Shown piece by piece: positions 34,175 to 44,286 of a stretch of 64,000 nt of DNA. Positions within the stretch are counted from its first letter, which is position 1. The number at the start of each line of letters is the position of its first letter. Both the position numbers and the translations under genes were made by a program. This DNA is from Heterocephalus glaber (lineage: Eukaryota > Chordata > Mammalia > Rodentia > Bathyergidae). Under the pieces are notes generated by a model. It saw only the letters and a program-made list of their open reading frames with translations. It had not been told where the DNA came from and searched no databases. The DNA is taken from NCBI RefSeq assembly GCF_000247695.1, contig NW_004624784.1, positions 11,622,875-11,686,874 of the forward strand, read 5' to 3'.

Positions 34175-34470
34175 GTGTGTGTTAGTCAGGGTTCTCCAGA
34201 GAAGCAGAACCAATAGGATATATAGAGAGCTATGTAGAAAGAGATTTATTATGAGGGACCAGCTCATGTGATTACACAGGCTGAGAAGTCTCACCATCTG
34301 TCTTCTGCACTATGGGCCCAGGGAAGCTGGTGGTGAAGCTCCAGGCCAAGCCTAAAAGTCTAAAAACAGGGGAGTCAATGGTGAAAAGCCAATTTTGAGT
34401 TTAGAGGCCCCCAAACCAGGAGTGCTGATATTCAAAGCAGGAGAAAACCTATGTCCCCGCTCACACAGAA
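34175..34470. repeat. Interspersed repeat, 'TTAGTCAGGGTTCTCCAGAGAA' type
   Basis: Starts 'gtgtgttagtcagggttctc', continues 'agaagcagaaccaataggat', 'agagatttattatgagggac', 'cagctcatgtgattacacag' and 'gctgagaagtctcaccatct'. This is a familiar multicopy mammalian repeat, probably LTR-derived, that I cannot name with certainty. Confidence 0.7.
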
Positions 34471-34855
34471 AACAAATGTACAAATTCACTTCCCTTGTCC
34501 TTTAGCAAACACCAGCAAGACCTACCACCACATCTCCAGCCCTCCAGAAAGTGCTAGGCCCCAAAGGAAAGGTATCAGGCACAAAGGCTCTGATCAAACA
34601 AGGCAGACAAAAGTTAGGTGGGAGCCACGCAATGGCTGCTGGAGAGCTTGTCCTAACAGGAAGCCTGCACTTTCTTTCTCAACTGGCTTTTTCTTGCACA
34701 GATGCCTTCCTTGCAACAGCAAAGAGAGAGACACCCTCATCCTCTCCTTCCTCTCTCATCCACCAGCCATATCATAGATGGCTTTCTATGATCCCAGTCA
34801 GCTCCTCTCATTTTCGCAGCTCCCACGGTATCTAGCCAACTGCTGATTCCAGACT
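34471..34855. other. Unassigned noncoding sequence
   Basis: No gene. It may include the decayed right half of the preceding repeat. Confidence 0.35.
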
Positions 34856-34859
34856 AAAA

Positions 34860-34985
34860 TTTGGAGGGTCGGGTCTGGAAAGGACACTGTTCCTATCCAC
34901 ATCATACAGAAGAGAAGTCTGAGGCTCAGAAAGGTCATGTGACCTGCTGATGTCACACATTGAGTTGGTGGGGGAGGCACAGTTG
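34860..34985 (-). repeat. MIR-like fragment, antisense
   Basis: 'gaagagaagtctgaggctca' and 'gaaaggtcatgtgacctgct' match antisense MIR wording. Confidence 0.5.
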
Positions 34986-34989
34986 CCAG

Positions 34990-35825
34990 CTGATCATCTC
35001 TGCCTGTATCCATTAGAAAGTTTCTAGCTGCAAGTAAGAAAATGCTCAACACAAAAAGGCTTAAGAATGAGAGCATTTATTATCTGATATAATCAAAAAC
35101 CCTGCTAATTCAATCAATAAAAAGATCCTAGCTAATTTCCCTCCTGCTCTGCCATCCTTAATGTGTTGGCAATTGTCCCTAGGTTTGTCTGCTCCTGGTG
35201 GGAAAGTGGCTGCAGCAACTCTAAGCATCACGATCTAACCCACTAACACCCCTTAAAACTTAGAATGGCCTTCTTTTGTGTCTGTTTTAGGGTGAGAATT
35301 CTTCCAAGACTCCTATATAGGTTCCATGGTGCCTCATTGGTTAGAATTACAAGTAGAAATAATGTGATTGGCTGGCCCTGGAGAAGCCAGCTTTCACTGA
35401 GGTGTAAGTGTAGGAGAACTGGACATTGTGAATGTCCTGCCAGCAAAAGAGAAGCTGGGGACTGACTAGGAGGCAGGCAACACACAGCTGGACATGCTGC
35501 TTATGTGTTGCCAGCTTCCTGGGGACAACAAGGAGACAGCTTTTCCAGAAATACAAGGGTCTGTCAGCAGTTGTTACAGCCTATATTTCTGCTCTGTTCC
35601 TTCTTTGCCAAAAACCTGGGTGTAGAGCTGAATAGCTAGGATGAAATGCTGACCAGCCGTATTGGACTGAGCTACCTAGCACTTTGACTTCACAGAGCCT
35701 CAGCTCACTTGGCCACTTGGGAGCAAGTGTCACAGCCTACATCACTCTGCACCCTAACTCTCAGCACAATGCCCCCAAGACAAGGAAGATGCTCAAAAAA
35801 TTGCCATGAAATCCATAAGCCTGGG
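34990..35825. other. Unassigned, partly repeat-like sequence
   Basis: 'gcaagtaagaaaatgctcaa' and 'caaaaaggcttaagaatgag' near 35030-35070 have the look of a decayed interspersed repeat. No family assigned. Opposed open frames at 35243-35635 are not genes. Confidence 0.35.
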
Positions 35826-35829
35826 ATAA

Positions 35830-35930
35830 TTGTCCCTCTCTTACAGGGCTGTAATTGCAATCCTGTGTGATAATGTAGATAAAAGCATTTTGTTAAAAGT
35901 GCGAGAAGGTGTTAATATCTCCACCTCAAA
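35830..35930 (+). repeat. Possible MIR-related fragment, sense
   Basis: 'ttacagggctgtaattgcaa' and 'aatgtagataaaagcatttt' with 'gttaaaagtg' resemble the 3' half of a sense MIR-type element. Confidence 0.4.
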
Positions 35931-36043
35931 AATATCTGACTCCTTAAAGAAAGTTACACACCAGACTTATCTAGCCTGGCTCAGAAACTGCAGAACTTCT
36001 GAATCAGGAAAGGATATTAAAAGGCAAGTCATGGGTCCAAGTG

Positions 36044-36466
36044 TGTCTTAGTTGGCTCAGGCTGCCATAACAAAATGCCACAGACTGGGCTTAAAGCTTA
36101 AATAACAAGTTTATTGTCTCACAGTTCTAGAGGCTAGAGATCCAAGATCAAGGTATTATTAGGGTTATTTTCTGGTGCAACCTCTCTTCCTGATTCATAG
36201 ATGATGTAAATGGTACTCTCTCACTGTATCCTCAGGTGGACTTTCCTCTTTGTTCATGTGGGGAGTGGAGAGAAAGTGGGGAGGAGAAATATCTGGTATC
36301 CTTTTCCCTTTTTGTAAGGTCACTAGTCTTACCAAATTTGGACTCCATCCTTATGACCTCATTTAACCTTAATTAGTTCCCCAAAGGCCCTATTTCCAAA
36401 TACAGTCAACACTGGGGGTTTGGCTTTATATATGAATTTTAGAGAGAACAATTCAGTCCATAGCAC
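36044..36466 (-). mobile_element. MaLR-type LTR, antisense
   Basis: Starts 'tgtcttagttggctcaggct', continues 'gccataacaaaatgccacag', 'aagtttattgtctcacagtt', 'ctagaggctagagatccaag', 'tatgacctcatttaacctta', 'ccctatttccaaatacagtc' and ends 'acaattcagtccatagca'. This is the antisense order of an MLT1-like LTR, nearly full length. Confidence 0.9.
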
Positions 36467-36480
36467 AAAGAAAGATAGGC

Positions 36481-36600
36481 TAAGGCCCACTCTAATGACT
36501 TTAACTTGATTGCCTCTTGAAATATCCTGTTTCCAAGAAAGGTCACTTGGAATTCAAGGTATGAATTTTGGGGGGAAAACAATTCAATCCATTTGGTCTA
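36481..36600 (-). mobile_element. Second, partial MaLR-type LTR end, antisense
   Basis: 'cccactctaatgactttaac', 'ttgattgcctcttgaaatat', 'aaggtatgaattttgggggg' and 'aaaacaattcaatcca' repeat the closing portion of an LTR like the one just left of it. Confidence 0.78.
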
Positions 36601-36895
36601 AGGAGGGTTCTGGAATTCTCCCTCTAGCCTTGAGACCTTAAACACGGCCTGCCTTCCAATGGCCTATGTCACAGCAGAATGGCAGCATGGCAGTGTCATC
36701 TGACCCGGAAGCATTCTCAGACTTCACCAGCTGACAATGCTACTCTTATTGTCATTTCCCAGGCTCACCTATCCCTAGTTCCATACATCACCATTTGCTA
36801 CTGACTTTTTTTCTGCCCAAGCCACTTGCACAAGGGTCCAGACTCCAATTTTGAGTCTGCTAACCTTGACTTTCGGCACACTCCTTTGATTTTGT
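36601..36895. other. Unassigned noncoding sequence
   Basis: No gene recognised. Confidence 0.4.
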
Positions 36896-36899
36896 CATC

Positions 36900-37335
36900 A
36901 TTCATTAGGATAAATTAGATTGTGCTACAGTAGTTAACAATTGCAAAATCTCCATCACTTAAAAGAGCAAATTCATCTCTCATAATCTATATGGCCAATG
37001 TTGTTGTCCATGGGCCTCTGGCCCACACGGTCATTCAAGGATCCAGGCTTATTTAGATTTCATCTGATTACAACATCTTCATTTTAGAATTATCTGCAAG
37101 AGGGTAAGTGGCGAAATGTGCACCAACTCTTTAACGCTCATACACCATTTCTGTTACACTCCATTGACTGGGACTAGCCACCTATTCCTGACTCTTTCAT
37201 TTGAACAGGAAAAGGAGAGATTTGAAAATATTGGTGAACACTAATAATATCTGTAACTCATACCTTCATCTAAAAACCCTGAGCCTTCCCCAGTCAGGAG
37301 AGCCCCTACGTTCCTTTCTCGCCTTGCCAGAAACA
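36900..37335 (-). mobile_element. Old MaLR-like LTR, antisense (tentative)
   Basis: 'gattgtgctacagtagttaa', 'catctctcataatctatatg', 'tccattgactgggactagcc' and 'atattggtgaacactaataa' follow the antisense order of old MLT1-like LTRs. Strongly diverged. Confidence 0.5.
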
Positions 37336-38110
37336 GAATGTACACTTAAACATTCCCAGTAGATGTGCCCAACAACATGCAAGGCGACACCCACTAACTC
37401 TAAGTCAATCATTTCAACAATTTTCTCATAAACCTTTCAGCAATGAAAAAGGATGACTGTGACTCCTCCCTCCTGACCAGAAACTGGAAGTTCCTCCACT
37501 TTCCTAGAGACAAAATTCCTCTGGCCTCTCTTATAGCAAGGAGTCAGTGGTTGAGAGGACCAGCAGGAAAAAATGTAATCACCCCTGTCACTATCCCTAC
37601 TCTCAAGGGAACATTGACAGAAACCTCTAGTTTTCCTTTCTGCCAGAGACCTGGCCCCATTTGGATAAGGGACCCAAAGATAAATAATTCCAGCCAAGAC
37701 ATGCCCCTGTGCTACTGTTGTTGCTGGGGGATTTAGAGCACACATCGCTCATGCTCCTCTTGCTGCCACAAGAAAAATTACAAATTGATCCACAGGACCT
37801 GACTTTCTGCTCATACTTCTCCTGGGCTGCCACTGCTTCTTCTCTCTGTAAGTAATGGCTAAGGGGGTGACAGTAGGATTTAAGTCTGGTACAGGGAAGA
37901 GAGGGAGGGGCTGGCAGTGGTGAGTGGAGAGGATTAGAAGAGTGGACAGTGGGAGGAGGCAAGGCTAAAGAGCTGGATTCGACTAGTGCAAAATGCTGAG
38001 CTACCCAGCCATGAGTTACTATGGATAAATAAAGCAAGCACAGTGCTGCTCAGTTTGCAAAGCCACAGTCTTCTGTTTCCTTTAGAGTAAGGAGTAAAAT
38101 TATTTTTAGC
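37336..38110. other. Unassigned noncoding sequence
   Basis: No gene. Overlapping plus and minus frames at 37437-38037 have no recognisable domain. Confidence 0.4.
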
Positions 38111-38114
38111 CACC

Positions 38115-38192
38115 ATTTCTCCAGCCTTTATTTCATGCTAAGAACTGTTCTAAGTATTTTCCATGCAACTACTCATTTGAACTAATTACAGT
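38115..38192 (-). repeat. MIR SINE fragment, antisense
   Basis: 'gctaagaactgttctaagta' and 'ttttccatgcaactactcat' match antisense MIR. Confidence 0.5.
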
Positions 38193-38194
38193 TG

Positions 38195-38560
38195 GGCTTG
38201 GCTTGGAGTGACAGCAAACTCAGAGTAAAGTGTTTTACTCAAGACATGTATTTTAGTTCTGGGCATTGAGCTATTCAGGCCTGGCATGCACATGACAGGA
38301 TCCAGAGAACCCAGGCTCCCTCTCTCTTGCTACTCTGCCTGCCTGGCCTCCATTTCCAAAGTCCTTTGATACTCAAAGATGATTGTTTCAGCTCCAGCCA
38401 CAATGTCTGAATTGCTGCTAGTAGGTTGGAAGAGCATGCTCTTCTCTTTAGGAACATTTCCTGGAAAGTGCACACGCTTCTATCTGCATTCCATTGGCTT
38501 GAACTTAGTCATGTGATCTGACTGGCAAAGGAGGTTGGGACACATAGTCCTGGCTCCAGA
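38195..38560 (-). mobile_element. Old MaLR-like LTR, antisense (tentative)
   Basis: 'tccattggcttgaacttagt' with 'catgtgatctgactggcaaa' and 'ggaggttgggacacatagtc' is the typical closing part of old MLT1-like LTRs in antisense. The left part is diverged. Confidence 0.5.
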
Positions 38561-38820
38561 AAGCCATATGTTCAACTAGCATTTGGGAATTCAATTACCA
38601 TCCAAGATGGAGAGAAAAGTGATGAAGGAACTACCAGCAGCATCAATCATATCATTCATTTCATAACAACTTTTGGAGGTAGTACTGTTATTAAATACCT
38701 CTAACAGATCAGGTAACTGACACATAACATTCTTGCATGAAATTCCCTGATCAAAATCATTCTTAACAAACATTAATGACAGTCTGCCTTGTATTAATAT
38801 TAAGTGTTGAACTATCAGCC
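38561..38820. other. Unassigned noncoding sequence
   Basis: No gene recognised. Confidence 0.4.
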
Positions 38821-38824
38821 ACAA

Positions 38825-38935
38825 GAGAATATTAGCTCCTTGAGAGAAGGCTATACATAGAATTCATCTCTGCCTGGTGTCTAATATCCTGTCTAGTATA
38901 AATAGGATATGCAGCAAATAAACATTTGTCATAGC
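38825..38935 (+). repeat. L2 LINE 3' end, sense
   Basis: 'gaatattagctccttgagag', 'ttcatctctgcctggtgtct' and 'gcagcaaataaacatttgtc' follow the sense L2 terminus. Confidence 0.65.
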
Positions 38936-39155
38936 ATAGCAAATGCATCTTCTCCTTTGCTCCATCATCATCTTCCTCATTATCAAAACCCTATCAATTA
39001 GCTGTTCCATAGACTTAGCACTCATAAGTCAAAATAAATACACATTATGTCTACCATCCCAGAACTTCTAGTCTAAATTTGAGAGCAACTGAAATGGAAA
39101 GAATAGCATTCATTTCTTTCCCCACCCTCTTATCTGGAGCAGTGAAACTCTGCTC
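38936..39155. other. Unassigned noncoding sequence
   Basis: No gene recognised. Confidence 0.35.
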
Positions 39156-39159
39156 TGTT

Positions 39160-39640
39160 GGAAGAGGAGCCCTCTGCAGGGCTGGCTGTCTAACCAGGAG
39201 GAATGAATCCTTGCCTCCCTAGGGAGGGATCAGGGTGCACCCAAGAATATAAAACTGCAGCTCAGCCAGCTTCCCAGACCCACCACCACCACTGAGAACT
39301 GATGAAGCTGAGCAGTTCAGGCAGAGTTCATCTTAAGTGACTCGCTCACCACCCCACTCTCAGCCTGCTCTTTGCAGCATTTGCAATTTCTCTGCTCTGG
39401 GGGTCAAGTCTCCAGTGTGCCCTCCCTGAGTAATTGTGAAATTATTATGGTTGGTGATTTTAATTTAAATTGGATGGAGAAATGTCATACTGCGGTCGAC
39501 TCATTTGCAATGGATTTTCACTTAACCAAATTGATTAGTCAACCAACTAGACTTAACTTGAGAGTTGTAATCATTCATTATTAGATCTCATTTTTCCCAA
39601 CACACCCAGATGATGTCAAGAAATTAAAACTGCAGCAAAA
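39160..39640. promoter_or_regulatory. Candidate conserved noncoding element containing a LINE relic
   Basis: The block is free of the usual MIR/L2/MaLR wording. It holds GC-rich sequence at 39160-39370 and AT-rich sequence at 39430-39600, including 'gattttaatttaaattggat', 'ggattttcacttaaccaaat' and 'gtaatcattcattattagat'. The retained reading frame of a very old LINE domain (next entry) implies low substitution and few indels since insertion, which is the best internal evidence in this window for selective constraint. Regulatory role is inferred. Confidence 0.5.
39438..39584 (+). mobile_element. Relic of a LINE apurinic-endonuclease domain
   Basis: In one frame the plus strand encodes EIIMVGDFNLNW, then about 17 residues, then HLTKLISQPTR and VVIIHY before a stop at 39582-39584. 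GDFN-NW followed by LTQLI-PTR and a hydrophobic LIDLI-type end is the C-terminal half of the endonuclease (exonuclease-endonuclease-phosphatase fold) of L2/CR1/Rex-like non-LTR retrotransposons; the D and N of GDFN are catalytic in that family. The stretch between PTR and the final hydrophobic segment is shorter than usual, and the DLI aspartate is not seen, so the enzyme is dead. The gene upstream and downstream is gone. It is not L1, whose endonuclease reads differently. A chance match is unlikely given two motifs at the right spacing. Confidence 0.72.
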
Positions 39641-39850
39641 ACTTTAGCAGTGTCATCTCATCAAGCCAGTGGGGTCTGCTTGAAAGGCCTCAGAGATGGA
39701 AGCAGCTGTGAAAATCTGGGGAGCCACAAGGGCCAAGTTCCTGGGCAAAATACTGCCTCAGAAGAACGGCCAAAAGAAATGAACTGCCCATTTGTCAGGA
39801 GGAAACCAGCTTCTCAGAAATTGGTTAGTCCCTCCTCCCTTCTCCACCAC
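39641..39850. other. Unassigned noncoding sequence
   Basis: No gene recognised. Confidence 0.35.
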
Positions 39851-39852
39851 AG

Positions 39853-40132
39853 ATGAATCTTCTACTCATCCTTCAAGGTCTTCTTAAGTTACCTCTTCTT
39901 TGAAACCTTCCATAACTCCCCAGGCAGAGTAGTTTCCCACCTGTCCACTCCTATAACAATACATCTCTATTACAGTCAGCATATATGTGTCTAATTACTA
40001 AGCATTTTTTCTCTTTTAAACCATAAGTTTCTTAAGGTTCAGTATTGTATTCTGCCTCCTATCACTGTACTCAGCACATAGTATAGCCTCTCAGTAAATG
40101 TGTGCCATTCGATTGTGTGAATCAATAAATTG
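39853..40132 (+). repeat. L2 LINE 3' region, sense
   Basis: 'ctcatccttcaaggtcttct', 'gaaaccttccataactcccc', 'aggcagagtagtttcccacc', 'ccataagtttcttaaggttc' and 'gtactcagcacatagtatag' follow the sense L2 3' region. Confidence 0.85.
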
Positions 40133-40990
40133 CTTAAAGGACAATCCATGTTTCTAGGCATGGGGATGAGTTCTAAGAGTAAAACGAGATTCATCACTAT
40201 GGATCCTTGAAACTGAGCCAGACAGAAATGGCTTGGCTGCTGCAGGTGTTACTCAAACCTAGAAGTTAGATGGGAGTTATGCTGTGTTAGGACTCACCTG
40301 TATGAACCCACTTCCTCTACAGCTAAGATGATAATCAATTGCTTCTATAATGCTAAAGGATATATCCAGAAAGAAAGTGACAGTCCCTCTGCTTCTGCCT
40401 TGGACAAACTAACCCTGGACCATCATGTAGAAGAATGCTAGTGACAGAAATTTGGAAAAAAAAGAGTCATTGTGTGGGAAGGAGTGATTTCCTGGGCATG
40501 CAACCTAGGCAGCTGCTCAGAAGAGCCTATGATTTCATGCTGGCCACTGTCACTATATTGAAAATTCTTAATAATTATTAGAAAAAGGGATCTGCATTTT
40601 AATTTGGCAGTGAGAAGCACCAAGAATTATGTAGCTGTTCTTGCATATGGTAGTGAGACTTGAAACCATGTCTTAGCAGAAATGGCTAAAGACCTAGGAT
40701 GTTTCTTGGAGGAGGGAATCTTCAGCAGAGATATCTTACTTATCTTCAAACACTGAAAGGTGATCGTGTGGGGAAAACATAAGGCTGTTTCTGAGCCCTT
40801 CCAGGGGACAGAACCAGAGCCACTGGGTTGGGGCTCACTCGAGTTTGGTGCAGTGTTTATGCGCAGGGCCGGCAAGTACTTCACATAGGCTGGAATTATT
40901 CTGGCCATAGAAATTCAAACCAGGACTATATTTGGCACAGGATACTTTACAGGTAGAGACTGAAGCATCAGACTAGACTAAAGGACCCTA
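40133..40990. other. Unassigned noncoding sequence
   Basis: No gene or confident repeat. Confidence 0.4.
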
Positions 40991-40996
40991 TGCTTA

Positions 40997-41193
40997 TTTC
41001 TTAGTCCACTTGTGCTATCACAGAATCTCACAGACTGGGTAATTTATAATAAACAGAAATTTATTAGCTCATGGTTTTGCAGGCTAGGAAGTCCAGTATC
41101 AAGGTGCTGGCACCTGTTGAGGGTCTCTTTAATGCCTCCTAACATGGCAGAAAGCACAGCACAGCAGGATGGCAAATGGAGAGGGATGAAGAC

Positions 41194-41234
<41 letters not shown>

Positions 41235-41406
41235 CAGAGACAGAGAGACAGAGAGACAGAGAGAACAGACAAACTTACCTCCCCATGACAGCTTTAGTCT
41301 CCTTATGACCCAAACACCTCTTAAAGGCTCCACCTCCCAACACCATTGCAATGGGAATTAAATTTCAACAAGAGTTTTGGAGAGAACAAACATTCTAATC
41401 ATAGCA
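40997..41406 (-). mobile_element. MaLR-type LTR with GA-repeat expansion, antisense
   Basis: 'ttcttagtccacttgtgcta', 'cacagactgggtaatttata', 'ataaacagaaatttattagc' and the right part 'ttaaaggctccacctcccaa', 'caccattgcaatgggaatta' and 'ctaatcatagca' follow an antisense MaLR LTR. The middle has been replaced or expanded by a GA microsatellite (41194-41266). Confidence 0.88.
41194..41266. repeat. (GA)n microsatellite
   Basis: GA run with AAAG, AGCAG and ACAG interruptions inside the LTR. Open frames rich in Arg/Glu (plus) or Leu/Ser (minus) here are artefacts. Confidence 0.95.
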
Positions 41407-41419
41407 GTTTCCATGTCTA

Positions 41420-41990
41420 AGAAACCATTTTTTTCTTTTTTGATGGTCTTAAAAATTGATTTATAGTAATTATATACTGTATTTATGGGACTTAGTATGA
41501 CCATTCAATAAGGGTATACAAAGTGTAATGATCAAATCAAGGTAATTAGCATATCCATCGCCTTAAAGATTTATCATTTCTTTGCACTAGGAACATCTGA
41601 GGCCCTCTCTTTCAGTGCTCTATGAAATATACAAATTTCTATGAATTACAGTCACCTTACTGTGCTGTAGAATATTAACTATATTTTAGCACCTATCATC
41701 TGAACTCCATCTACCTTTTCCCTCCCTGACACTTCCTGGCCTCTAGTGACTGCTATTCTAGTGAGAAATAAATTTCTAGCTTCTACATGAGAGAGAACAT
41801 ACAGTATCTGTCTTTCTGTGCCTGGCTTATTTCCCTTACATAGTCCTCCACTCCCATCCACGTTTCCACAAAGGACAGGATTCCACCCTTTTGATGGTTG
41901 AACAATATTTTATTGTGCCTATAAACCACGTATTCTTTTTATGTTCTTTCATGATGGACACCTCAGTTGCTTCCTTATCTTGGCTCCTGA
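41420..41990 (-). mobile_element. L1 LINE 3' end, antisense
   Basis: Antisense 3'-terminal L1 wording: 'accattcaataagggtatac', 'aaggtaattagcatatccat', 'catctaccttttccctccct', 'cacgtttccacaaaggacag', 'gttgaacaatattttattgt', 'ttcatgatggacacctcagt' and 'tgcttccttatcttggctcc'. 5'-truncated; no usable ORF2. Confidence 0.9.
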
Positions 41991-42355
41991 AAATACTTGG
42001 CAACCCCTTCTCTAAGGCAGAGAAGAGGCAAGTGAAAGGGAGTGGAGATAAGGAAAGAAGCTACTGTCTGGAGTAAGCAGATGTAGACCTCTAACTCTTG
42101 ATTTATAACAGATACAGCCAGAGAAGAAGTAATGGCTTCACAGTTGACCCTCCTTCCAAGGTCTTTCTCAACTATGTGCCCTCCCGTTGACTATGTAGAA
42201 GGTTTAGCCCCCATGATCAGTGTACTGGCCAGTGCTTTTTTACCTCACCTCAGACATTAAACACACCCCAAATAAATTTAACCACCCACCTAGATGTATC
42301 TCAGGGCTGAGGAAGAGCTAGCTAGGAGTCATTAAGGTAAGTTATTTCCATGATG
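41991..42355. other. Unassigned noncoding sequence
   Basis: No gene or confident repeat. Confidence 0.4.
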
Positions 42356-42359
42356 GGCC

Positions 42360-42630
42360 CTCAAAGTTGCCCTAAATGGCTGTGGGCCAAAAAGATCCGG
42401 GGAATCTCAATGCATGAAAAATAAGTTCCGGGCCAATTGCTTCCTTCCTGGCTCCTGGAATCATTTTTCCAGCCTTGCTGTCTGCACACCCCATGGGAGC
42501 TATTCATTAACGAGGGTGAGAAATGCCTAAATTACACCTCTGGTTCATGTCCAACTCATTCAGATGGTAAGAAAGTAAGATAACTCACTCCCGCATCATT
42601 TCGATTATTATCATCAAGTCATTTCCCCTT
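42360..42630. promoter_or_regulatory. Candidate conserved noncoding element
   Basis: Repeat-free block with 'gctattcattaacgagggtg', 'agaaatgcctaaattacacc', 'tctggttcatgtccaactca' and 'catttcgattattatcatca'. Texture resembles the other candidate elements. No alignment available. Confidence 0.35.
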
Positions 42631-43035
42631 CAGCACAGAGAGTGCATTGATAAAAGAACCAAAACCACATCCCTCCCTCTTCATTCCAGCATCCTACATC
42701 TCATCTCCAGACACTTCTTTCTCATTCCAATTTTCTTTATCAATAGAACCTGTGTTTCCCCTTCCTACCTGGGCACCTCATCATATCTGTCTCTGCCCTG
42801 TTATGAGATCAACAGCTTCGAACCCTTTCCTTTGCATGGTCTTTCCCCAGAGAAGAGCAGTTCCATGCTCCCCACTCTCTGGGGACTGGCAGGACAACTG
42901 GTGTCCTCCTCCTGTGCCCTCCACACCTTACCCTACTCTGACTTCAGATGGACTCTGAAAACTGCCACTGTTTCAGGGATAGGCAGAGAAAGAGATGGGG
43001 TACAGAAAAAAGGCTTTATACAAACTCTTGCCTGC
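42631..43035. other. Unassigned noncoding sequence
   Basis: Pyrimidine-rich on the plus strand. No gene recognised. Confidence 0.4.
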
Positions 43036-43039
43036 TAAC

Positions 43040-43540
43040 ATCTCCAAAAAGCTTTCAACAGAGACCATCATTTCCCTCCAAGAATCAATGCATTTTAATT
43101 CATATGAAGATATTTGTCTGCAGCTCCCTTCCTTCAAGGCGCAGAGACACGTTTAACAAAACAAGTCAGCCTCGCGTGGAGACAAACGCGCTGGCTTCTC
43201 CCTGAAATTACTGGAAGTTCATTTTCAAAAGCCGTCCTGTTTTCTGGGAATCAATGCATATCAACTAAAATCAATAGCTTCTCCGTACGGATGGGCTGAG
43301 ACACCAAACTGATCTAGCGTTCCAGCGCATTTGTATCCAAATCTAGACATTCTCAACAAGTCAATGAATTTAAACGTCTGCCAGTGTCTTTTCACTTAAA
43401 ACTAATCTGTTTGCTGATCGGACTGTACATTTCCAGAGTGCGTGATAATATACTCAGTGTTTACCAGATCCAATGTACATTAACTCAAATCAAAATATTT
43501 CCACTTAACTTAAAATCTAGTTTGTTCCAACTTCAGCAAT
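43040..43540. promoter_or_regulatory. Candidate conserved element made of diverged ~110-bp units
   Basis: Repeat-free by ordinary families, yet internally reiterated. A CAATG core in a similar AT-rich context occurs at 43086, 43252, 43362 and 43471; the last three are 110 and 109 bp apart. A TTCCAG phrase precedes the third and fourth cores by 42 and 40 bp (43320, 43431), and 'ggaagttcattttc' sits about 40 bp before the second. After the second and third cores come the similar phrases 'caaactgatct' and 'aaaactaatct'. Several CpG-containing words ('ctcgcgtggagac', 'ccgtacgg') survive, which suggests constraint in a CpG-poor genome. Function inferred. Confidence 0.42.
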
Positions 43541-44110
43541 GCTCAAGGGAACAAACTCGAGACCTGCTCTCCATGGGGATGGAGCTGTATCCCCTCCATC
43601 TGGCCCCATGAGTGGTCTTACTGGCATGACTAATAGGATCTGGAAAAAGTGCTGCCTTCTTCTATGGACCATGAACTCCAGGATTAGAAAGGACATGGAA
43701 GCATTCATTCGATCTACCCCTCTGCCTCACGGACTCCAGCTTTTCCCTATGCCGTTCTCCAGAAATTACCTACAAGAGTCCCCTTTGGTCATTCAATCCT
43801 GTCTGACATGGTGCTTGACCAAGGACTGTTCTCTAGCCTGCCACATGTTGTTCACCTACTAGATGTAAGGCTGCATGGAAAGCACAGAAGTAAAAAGCAG
43901 TCCCCACATTCTAGAAGCATTTTATCTAGTGGTGGAGTGTCTTTCACCTATGCTCAGAAGGTCAGTCAACAGATATTTCTGGAGCACTTAATTCGAAGAG
44001 TACAGATTCTGTATAAAGCACAGGAAGACCATGATGAGCACACCAGACAAAACCCTTTCTCTGCAATTCCCCACCCAAAAGAGAAACATTCAATAAATTA
44101 GTACAAGAAA
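43541..44110. other. Unassigned noncoding sequence
   Basis: No gene. The plus-strand frame at 43539-43862 has no recognisable domain. 43960-44090 has faint L2-like wording ('gtcagtcaacagatatttct', 'ggagcacttaattcgaagag'). Confidence 0.35.
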
Positions 44111-44113
44111 CTA

Positions 44114-44140
44114 ATTGTGTGTGTGTGAGTGTGTGTGTTA
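44114..44140. repeat. Short (TG)n microsatellite
   Basis: TG units interrupted once by GA. Confidence 0.85.
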
Positions 44141-44203
44141 AAGATACTAGGGGAAGATAAGGTGCTGGAGAAGCCAATAACAGCATCTAAATTAAAGGTG
44201 TGG

Positions 44204-44286
44204 AGGGCTGGGGATTTAGCTAAGTGGTTCCGGTGCCTGCCTCACAAGCAAAAGTTCCTGAGTTCAATCCCCAGTACCAAAAAAAA
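44204..44286 (+). mobile_element. ID-type SINE with perfect 16-bp target duplication
   Basis: 'gggctggggatttagctaag' (A box), 'tggttccggtgcctgcctca', B-box 'gagttcaatccccagtacc' and a poly-A tail. The 16-bp sequence taaattaaaggtgtgg is present identically at 44188-44203 and 44287-44302, proof of a target-primed insertion and a sign that the copy is fairly young. Confidence 0.95.

Noticed and set aside
39372..39437. Treating the LINE relic's whole 70-codon frame as a gene
   Set aside because: It opens at TTG, the first 22 codons match nothing, and the domain is a fragment ending at a stop; better read as a mobile-element relic.
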